Made by a program: the position numbers and the translations under genes
Shown here: piece after piece, positions 56,410-64,000 of the stretch
Layout: each line of letters opens with the position of its first letter
Position numbering within the stretch: position 1 is the first letter of the stretch
Assembly (NCBI RefSeq): GCF_049994905.1
Contig: NZ_CP188258.1
Coordinates: forward strand, 3,844,001 to 3,908,000
Direction: 5' to 3'
Length of the DNA stretch: 64,000 nt
DNA from: Diaminobutyricibacter sp049994905
Lineage (GTDB): Bacteria > Actinomycetota > Actinomycetes > Actinomycetales > Microbacteriaceae
The notes under the pieces: model-generated
Database searches by the model: none
The model's input: only the letters and a program-made list of their open reading frames with translations
Told to the model about the DNA's origin: nothing

Positions 56410-57569
56410 GGCTTCGCGATTCGTTTCTCAGTCATCTTGCGGATGACCTCGAGGAAGGTCGGGGCGTACTGCCCCCAGGAATCACTGATCTTGTCCGGGT
56501 CGAGCTTGCCGGTGTGGACCTGTTCGCACAGTCGCAGCCACCCCTCGCCGGTGGCGGCCGTGAGCGCGAACGCGACGCCCGCGCCCACGACGCTTCCCGC
56601 ACCGGGAATTAGCTTGAGAAAGCTGCGCGCTAGGGCCTGCCCGGTGATTTGGACGCATATCTGCGCAAGAGCTCCTGCGGAGAGCATGGCCTTGAGCTCG
56701 AGGTCGTAGATAGCCGCGATCCGCCCCATCATCGTCAACTGGATCGGCGCCAAAATCGCGGCATCCGCGACCGGAACCGGGACTGCGGCAGCTGCTGCTG
56801 CCGCAGATGCGGCCGCCGCGATGACCGGACGAGCCATCTCGCGCTTCCAGGGGAGGTTAAGTCGCTGAGCGATGCGAAAAGCGTCCTTCTCGTTCTCCGG
56901 CGAAAGGGCGAGGGTTTCCGTGACGAGCTCACCGAGGCCGTGCCCCTTACCCTTTCCCTGCCTGTCCCGGACCGAGGTCAGAATCACTCGCTGGATTGGG
57001 ACGTCGATCGGGTGCTTGTCGTCGACGGGATTCTCCAGCCAACGCCGAAACTCTTCGGTGTCCAGCGGGGCGGTGCGCTTGCCCGTGATCGGGCTCTTCG
57101 TCCAGTCGACCTTGGTCAGAACAACGATGACCGGCAGGCCGGCGGCATGAAGTTCGCGGATCATGTCGATGTCCGGCTTGGTAAGGCGGTCGGCGTGAGA
57201 AAGGACGCAATACCAGACGACCGAGATCTGCTCGACGGCCGAGCGATCCGATATCGTCTTCAGGTGTTCTCGGAGGACGTCCGCCGGGGCGTCGCGCGAC
57301 CCGATTTCGAAGCCTTCGAGATCCCAGATCCCGAGAGACTCATCGTGGTAGTAGTGAACCCCTCGGGTCACCGGGAGCCCTTTGCCGACCTTCGCTAGGT
57401 CACGCCCGAACACCGCGTTGACCAGCGAGGACTTGCCCACGCCCGTCCCGCCAACGATTGCGAGGTTGAAGCGGCCATACCGGGATTTCGCTCGTGAGTT
57501 CGCCTCGATGAACGGTTGATCATCGGGACCGGGCGCGTCGTCGGCGGGTTCGTCTGGCGCTGTTGTCAT
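56406..57569 (-). CDS. Dynamin/YfjP-like GTPase embedded in the type I R-M operon
   Basis: 387 aa. G1 loop GGTGVGKSS at about 40-48, G3 DLEG at 83-86, G4 TKVD at about 152-155; an acidic N-terminal tail precedes the GTPase domain. The C-terminal half has long hydrophobic Ala-rich stretches (AAASAAAAAAAVPVPVADAA, LKLIPGAGSVVGAGVAFALT), similar in layout to DUF697-containing GTPases, which suggests membrane association. Start at 57569 (MTTAPDEPAD); the frame upstream overlaps hsdS. It lies 46 bases after hsdS and is coupled to hsdR by ATGA. GTPases of this type accompany prophage and toxin-antitoxin loci, so an accessory defence role is likely but unproven. Confidence 0.85.
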   Translation of the reverse strand: MTTAPDEPADDAPGPDDQPFIEANSRAKSRYGRFNLAIVGGTGVGKSSLVNAVFGRDLAKVGKGLPVTRGVHYYHDESLGIWDLEGFEIGSRDAPADVLREHLKTISDRSAVEQISVVWYCVLSHADRLTKPDIDMIRELHAAGLPVIVVLTKVDWTKSPITGKRTAPLDTEEFRRWLENPVDDKHPIDVPIQRVILTSVRDRQGKGKGHGLGELVTETLALSPENEKDAFRIAQRLNLPWKREMARPVIAAAASAAAAAAAVPVPVADAAILAPIQLTMMGRIAAIYDLELKAMLSAGALAQICVQITGQALARSFLKLIPGAGSVVGAGVAFALTAATGEGWLRLCEQVHTGKLDPDKISDSWGQYAPTFLEVIRKMTEKRIAKP

Positions 57570-57615
57570 CTCTCGCTCGTCCTTCTGTTGGTTGTCGCTT
57601 CTATGCTGAAGTTGG

Positions 57616-58778
57616 TTAGGCGCCGGCGGCAGATGCCGCAGCCTCGGCATCGCGGACGCGGAGCTTGCCCGACATCAGTTGCGGTAGCAGGGTGTCGCGA
57701 GTCGCGGCCAGAGTTCGGTTCTCCTGGGCGAGCGCGATTCGTGTCGCGTACAGCGGCTCCGCGACGGTCTCGAACTGAAGTGCCGCATTACCTGTGGGGA
57801 TGGCAACAAACTTTCGAGCAAGATCGGACTTGTTCAGATGGATAACGGTCGTTGCCGACTTCTCTGCCTCTACCTCGGCCAACGGTCGTTTGATCGCTTC
57901 GCGGATCAACGCGTTCCCGAACGACTTGTGGGAAAACTTGCAAACCCGCTGGTTCAGAAGGCCCGGACGGCCCTCCCACGCAGTTGCCCGGAACTCGGCA
58001 TCCATCCCGACGAGGACGTCGCCCGGGTAAATCACTGTCTCGCGCACCCGCTGTTCTGTGGTCCAGATTTGCGATTCGAATGTCTTAAGATCACGAATGC
58101 GGATAAGGGGGCGCCCACTGCCAGGGGAGCAGAACTGATCGCCACTGAAGGGCTCGCCGAACTGAACGTCGAACTCGTCGAGCATCCCGGCCGAAGTGTT
58201 CTCGCGATCGAGAGCGTCTTGGAATGTCGCGGCGAGGAATTGGTCGGCGGTGGCTGCGAGAGCAATGTTGGCGGCGCTCTTGTCGTCGAGCGCGCGCAGC
58301 ACCTCGGCAATCGCTCGCTGCTCGGACAGCGGGGGAAGGTTGATCGGTAGATCGCCGACTCGCGAGATGTAAATGTGTTTGATTGTGGATCCCTGGGCGC
58401 CTTGCTCGAGCAGATCCTGATACTTGGGCGATTGAAGGAGGTAGGAGAGAAAGGGGCTATGAACTTCCTCGGTCACCTGAAGGAGGGCAACCGACTGATT
58501 GATGCATACGTCTGGACGATCGCAAACAGCGACTCGGCCGATGGACCCGTCTTTTGTGAGCAGCACGTCTCCGACTCTTGGGCGGCTCTTGTCGGTCAGT
58601 CGCTCTCGGTACGCATCGGCATCGGTTCGTCGGGCCGATGCGTAGTCGATGCGGCCGCCGCGAATATCGCGGGCCGTCACCATCGCAGGCCCCGCGGTCG
58701 TAGTCGGCATCGGATTCGTGAAGCCGTACGTGATGCGGGTGGTCACATCCCCTAGCTTTACCGACCGCCACTCATTGC

Positions 58779-58782
<4 letters not shown>
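57616..58782 (-). CDS. hsdS: Type I R-M specificity subunit S
   Basis: 388 aa with two target-recognition domains. The first (about 1-150) begins WRSVKLGDVTTRITYG and ends in the conserved INLPPLSEQRAIAEVLRALD helix. The second (about 190-350) ends in a similar helix (ETVAEPLYATRIALAQENRT), followed by TRDTLLPQLMSGKLRV. It sets the DNA target; the sequence does not reveal which. GTG start overlaps the hsdM stop by four bases. GC drops in the recognition domains, as is common when they are exchanged. Confidence 0.95.
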
Positions 58783-60392
<1,610 letters not shown>

Positions 60393-60400
60393 AGCGTCCT

Positions 60401-62371
60401 TCAGTGTTCGGATGCCGCATCCGCGGCGTGGCCATTCAGGGTCACTGCTCCGGCGACAACGCCGTCGGTGAGCAGTTCGGTATACGAGTCGAGGGCCTCG
60501 ATGCGGCGCGCGAGAGCCTCACGACGGGCCGCGAGGTCTGACAGTGCTGCGCGAAGCGTTCCGGTCACTTGCGGTGCGACATGGCGCAATTTCCAGCGAC
60601 GCCAGGACGCGGGACCACCAGTGGAGCGATTGATGTCGGCGGCGACGAGCTCGGGTACGAGTCCACCAGGATCCGCCTCGTCGACCCGCAGCACTCTGGC
60701 AGGATAAGCCACGACCTTCGAGCCGTCAGGATCAACCCACGCTTTCGCCGTGGGCGCCGTGCAAAATACCACGTCGCCCGGGGCGGTAAGACGAGCTGAC
60801 GGATGGCGCGCCGCGAACACCAGTTGCTCGATACGGCGATCGCCGATCGACTGTGGGTCGTCGAGATCTTCCACGCCAACCACGACCAGACCCGAGTCGG
60901 AGAACTCGTCAAGCGAGAGGCGGGTTCCAGGGAGGAGTCGAAGATGTCGCTGTGCGATGAGCTCGGCCACTCGTGCCGACGCCGCGACGGGGCCCGACTC
61001 GGCAACAGGCGCCTGCAGAGGTGCGTCATCGCCGAGGGCGGCGAGTGCCTGGTCGAGTAGCGCCGGCAGATCGCGTCTCGATCGCAGAGCGGCGACAGGA
61101 GGACCTTCTCCTAAGTCGAGGGCGCCGCGCGAGGCGAGCAGCGAGGTTGTTCGCACCAGCCGGGTGAAGCGGAAGGCGTGGGAACGCAGATCGAGCGCAC
61201 CGCCCATCGCTGCCAGAACATCGCTAGTGAGGTCCTCACGGGAAGCACGAGTGAGAGCAACGTCGGTCAGATCGGCGACCGCCGTGAAACGATCGGCAAC
61301 CGGGACATCGCCCGTCTCGCGCCCCAGCACCCACAATGCGAGTGCCTCCCGCGGGGCGGAGGTAACCAGTCCAGTAGGCAGCTTCACGATCCCTCGCACC
61401 CGGCCTGTTCGCAGCACGTCTGTGCGGGTTAGATCGTCGGCGGATGCGATGGACTCGATCAACGCGGCCGCTGGGGCCAGGATGATCGCCCGGTCGTGAT
61501 CTCGCATCCCGAGCACCAGGTCGTCGACGGCGTGCAGAATCTCCGACGTGGTCTTCGCGCGGCCCGAGGGCAGTCGCTCGATGCTAAGCCGGGGTGCGTC
61601 GGAAAGGGAGTGCTCGGCGGGCATCGCGAGCCCGCCACAAAGGAGTCGACGGCGGATGCCGCGCCCTTCTGGCAGCGACGACACCACGACCTCCACGTCG
61701 TCCTTGAGTTGGGAGACGAGTTCGTAGACAAGCGATGCGGTGATCCCTGAACTCACTCCGAGTTCCGCCTGCCGGTCAACGGTGAGTGCTTGGGCCAATG
61801 TTATGAGCAGAGCTTCCGAATCTGCAGCGAGCGGGCCGGCCGAACCAGCCGAGGGCGCCATCGCCCTATGACGCTGCTCGAGAAGCTGCGACGCCTGGAT
61901 CGGCGAGTAAGCGGCGTCAGCCAATAGGTCCGCCCACTCCCCCCAGCTCTCGTGCCTAGTCGATATTTCGGTTACAAGAAACGAATCGTCGTGATCAGCG
62001 ACGACTGCGCGCCGCCGAAGTTCGTCGATCGTGAGGCCGCCCACAGCTTGCCCGGATGCAGCGCGAAGGGTAAGCAACGCATCGACCCCTGCGACGTGGG
62101 ATGCGTCAGCGAAATCAAAGTCCGCGGGTGCGGCGGAAGCGGCTACATCGGCGACCGAATCCGGGTTGTTCCCATGCCCGGTGCGCGCCAGCCACTGCGC
62201 AACCGACATCGCATCGAACAGCGCTCGACCGCTCTTCTCGCTTACTGCGTGCGGAAAGGGATCGGGTGCCGACCCGAACCGCGACCGCCAGACAGACGCC
62301 ACGGGTCGCCGTACGTCGGCCAGCCGGGAAACGCCGGCCAGGTCGATGAGAAGCGGAAAGCAGCTGGACAT
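60401..62371 (-). CDS. Degenerate HsdM-like protein with HsdS-like C-terminus
   Basis: 656 aa, first gene of the island operon. The middle (around residues 230-400) has traces of an N6-methylase fold, such as VRGIVKLPTGLVTSAPREAL, which corresponds to the segment after the catalytic loop in HsdM, but no DPxxGxG SAM loop and no NPPF/Y. The last 180 residues look like a specificity domain: TRLSLDEFSDSGLVVVGVED, PGDVVFCTAPTAKAWV, then a helix ALSDLAARREALARRIEALD and TELLTDGVVAGAVTL. Full-length family is not recognised. The ATG at 62371 is chosen; a TTG at 62458 would add 29 residues. It may regulate or re-target the R-M complex as a non-catalytic partner. Confidence 0.65.
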   Translation of the reverse strand: MSSCFPLLIDLAGVSRLADVRRPVASVWRSRFGSAPDPFPHAVSEKSGRALFDAMSVAQWLARTGHGNNPDSVADVAASAAPADFDFADASHVAGVDALLTLRAASGQAVGGLTIDELRRRAVVADHDDSFLVTEISTRHESWGEWADLLADAAYSPIQASQLLEQRHRAMAPSAGSAGPLAADSEALLITLAQALTVDRQAELGVSSGITASLVYELVSQLKDDVEVVVSSLPEGRGIRRRLLCGGLAMPAEHSLSDAPRLSIERLPSGRAKTTSEILHAVDDLVLGMRDHDRAIILAPAAALIESIASADDLTRTDVLRTGRVRGIVKLPTGLVTSAPREALALWVLGRETGDVPVADRFTAVADLTDVALTRASREDLTSDVLAAMGGALDLRSHAFRFTRLVRTTSLLASRGALDLGEGPPVAALRSRRDLPALLDQALAALGDDAPLQAPVAESGPVAASARVAELIAQRHLRLLPGTRLSLDEFSDSGLVVVGVEDLDDPQSIGDRRIEQLVFAARHPSARLTAPGDVVFCTAPTAKAWVDPDGSKVVAYPARVLRVDEADPGGLVPELVAADINRSTGGPASWRRWKLRHVAPQVTGTLRAALSDLAARREALARRIEALDSYTELLTDGVVAGAVTLNGHAADAASEH

Positions 62372-62521
62372 AAAGGCAAATCTACTCGCGATCCGGTTCT
62401 CGCCATGAGACATTCTGATAAGAGGGGTTATCAGGCAAACTTGCTTTTCCCTAGACAAATTCCCCCATCATTGCGTCGGCGGCACAAGTCGTGCCTGTTT
62501 TACAAGTGATTGGAGCTCGCC

Positions 62522-63748
62522 ATGAACAAGAACGCATCCCCAGCAACTGAAATCAAGTGCCCGCATTGCGAGACGCTGTTCACCATCGACGAGGCAGAAT
62601 ATGCCGATATTGTGCAGCAGGTTCGCACCCTAGAGTTCGAGAGCGAACTTCACGCTCGTCTGGCCGAAGCCGAGAAGTCGAAGCGGGCCGAAATCGAACT
62701 CGCAGAGGCGAAAATCACCCAGCAGGCGCAGAAGGCCGCAGCGGAACAGGACGCCGTGATCCAGAGCCTGAAGGCTGAGCTGGGGAAAGCGGCGACCCTC
62801 CAGGAGCTGGCCGTCACCAAGGCTGTCTCGACCGCAGAGAAGCAGCTGAGCGAGGCCCAGAATCTGCTGACGCTTCAGAAGGCCGAGCAGGCTGTCAAGG
62901 ATGCGGCACTCCGCGAGTCGCACTCAAAGGAGCTTGATCTCAAGGACGAGCTCATCGAACGCTACAAGGACATGAAGGCGAAACTCTCTGTCAAGCTGCT
63001 CGGCGAGACGCTCGAACAGCACTGTGAGACAGAGTTCAACCGCGTGCGTTCGCTTGCATTCCCCCACGCCACGTTCGGCAAGGACAACGACGCTTCGGCC
63101 GGCACGAAAGGCGACTATGTCTTCCGCGACTTCAGCGAAGAAGACGTCGAGTACATCTCAGTCATGTTCGAGATGAAGAATGAGGCGGACCTCAGCGGCT
63201 CGACGAAGAAGAAGAAGAACTCGGACTTCTTCGCGAAGCTGGACAAGGACCGCAAGGAGAAGGGCTGCGAGTATGCGGTACTGGTGTCGATGCTCGAAGA
63301 GGACTCCGAGCTTTACACCGGGATCACGGACGTCTCGCACGTGTTTCCGAAGATGTTCGTCATCCGCCCGCAGTTCTTCCTCGCGATCATCGCGCTTCTC
63401 CGTAATGCTGCGCAGGACACCATCCTCGTCAAGGCCGAGCTGGAGCAGGTCAAGAAGCAGAACATCGATATCACTGACTTCGAGTCCGAGCTCGAGGAGT
63501 TCAAGTCAGGGTTCGGCCGGAACTACGACCTTGCCAAGCGCAAGTTCGACGACGCCATCAAGGACATCGACCTGGCCATCGATCGCCTCCAGAAGGTCAA
63601 GGATGGTCTGCTGGGATCCGAGAAGAATCTTCGCATCGCCAACGACAAGGCATCCGGGCTCACCATCAAGAAGCTCACCAAGAGCAACCCGACCATGCAG
63701 GCCAAGTTCGCCGAACTCGAAGCCCCGGAGGAGGAGGACGCTGCCTAG
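62522..63748 (+). CDS. DUF2130 protein with coiled coil and nuclease-like core
   Basis: 408 aa. The N-terminal IKCPHCETLFTIDEAEY is a short Cys motif typical of DUF2130. A long coiled coil (about 30-165) follows, then a domain with GTKGDYVFRDF and SVMFEMKNEADLSGSTKKKK, whose D and ExK residues fit a PD-(D/E)XK-type nuclease core. A second coil is at the C-terminus. The family is common in prophages and defence regions and its function is unknown. ATG at 62522 with GGAG upstream; divergent from the restriction operon, sharing a roughly 150-base promoter region. Confidence 0.85.
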   Translation: MNKNASPATEIKCPHCETLFTIDEAEYADIVQQVRTLEFESELHARLAEAEKSKRAEIELAEAKITQQAQKAAAEQDAVIQSLKAELGKAATLQELAVTKAVSTAEKQLSEAQNLLTLQKAEQAVKDAALRESHSKELDLKDELIERYKDMKAKLSVKLLGETLEQHCETEFNRVRSLAFPHATFGKDNDASAGTKGDYVFRDFSEEDVEYISVMFEMKNEADLSGSTKKKKNSDFFAKLDKDRKEKGCEYAVLVSMLEEDSELYTGITDVSHVFPKMFVIRPQFFLAIIALLRNAAQDTILVKAELEQVKKQNIDITDFESELEEFKSGFGRNYDLAKRKFDDAIKDIDLAIDRLQKVKDGLLGSEKNLRIANDKASGLTIKKLTKSNPTMQAKFAELEAPEEEDAA

Positions 63749-63764
63749 CCTGGGCTAAACACGT

Positions 63765-63802
63765 AGGAGCCCTCCCACCGCACGCCGGATTGGAGGGCTC
63801 CT
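63765..63802 (+). terminator. Perfect stem-loop after the DUF2130 gene
   Basis: AGGAGCCCTCC and GGAGGGCTCCT form an 11-bp perfect stem with a 16-base loop, 17 bases after the stop. Followed by GCTTCCC, not a T-tract. Confidence 0.75.
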
Positions 63803-64000
63803 GCTTCCCGATCTGGGTGGTCCGTCTGATTCAGGTGTACTCGACGACCAGTGCGGCATGGTCGAGAGGACGAGAAAACCAGTTCGGCGAAGTCCAACCT
63901 TGAGGAATTCAGAGGCGCACGTGTCCAATGTTGCAGTATTACGACAGGTTCGCGGCTGACCAAAATGCGGCCGATGAAGCATCCAGAACTGACGACGACG
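63803..64000. other. Right edge, no supported gene
   Basis: Short open frames occur on the minus strand up to 63982, but they lack a start signal and coding-like composition. The window ends before the next gene can be judged. Confidence 0.4.

Noticed and set aside
62494..62503. CCTGTTTTAC resembling one end of the 118-bp element
   Set aside because: Only 10 bp match, there is no partner end at the right distance, and it abuts the DUF2130 start region; likely coincidence.

Overview
The window looks like chromosome of a high-GC Gram-positive actinobacterium, most likely a Microbacteriaceae member. The signs are a dnaK-grpE-dnaJ-hspR operon with HAIR-type operators, a small protein resembling the Microbacteriaceae family DUF7882, dUMP-forming dCTP deaminase, GTG and leaderless-looking starts, and heavy G/C third positions. 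The species cannot be fixed from the sequence. All family names come from motif recognition by eye; no search was run.

Layout. 41-6884: amidohydrolase plus a complete oligopeptide-type ABC importer with a fused double ATPase. 6974-8107: rRNA-methyltransferase-like enzyme. 8220-13336: GH3 beta-glucosidase and MFS transporter, divergent from a LacI repressor with two matching operators. 13347-15571: threonine catabolism (kbl, tdh). 15800-20035: heat-shock operon with two HAIR boxes. 20332-27302: NMT1/SsuA-like ABC importer, divergent CitA/CitB-type two-component system, MFS permease. 27458-29712: DHFR-like reductase and two divergent MarR-like regulators, one carrying a Gly/Trp-rich and His-rich insert. 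29812-34405: a compact minus-strand cassette that reads as a small RiPP-type biosynthetic cluster. 34579-42328: housekeeping and regulatory genes (idi, dcd, SPFH protein, PPK2, alpha/beta hydrolase, LAL regulator). 42455-47224: Hsp20 with a MerR regulator, and several small or repair-type proteins. 47512-52068: DHA2 efflux pump, DUF2127 membrane protein, MacB-like ABC exporter. 52787: tRNA-Gly. 53224-63748: a type I restriction-modification island with three unusual passengers.

The most interesting system is 29812-34405. A 29-residue peptide gene with a perfect Shine-Dalgarno, its own promoter and a following strong hairpin precedes two divergent SagB-type flavin dehydrogenases (the first with an N-terminal region that looks like a RiPP recognition element), a MATE exporter and a putative HExxxH metallopeptidase. 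The genes overlap in series and the segment has visibly lower GC than its surroundings. There is no YcaO, LanB/C, radical-SAM or lasso enzyme in the cassette, so it does not fit the standard azole, lanthipeptide or lasso classes. The peptide ends in an encoded C-terminal Cys. A plausible reading is oxidation of, or release of a small product from, the peptide C-terminus, but this is inference.

Second in interest is the type I R-M operon: in transcription order a degenerate HsdM-like protein with an HsdS-like tail, hsdM, hsdS, a dynamin/YfjP-like GTPase and hsdR, with a divergent DUF2130 protein beside it. Two dispersed repeat families are also present: a 118-bp element with perfect 16-bp terminal inverted repeats (two copies) and a roughly 45-bp palindromic element (two copies).
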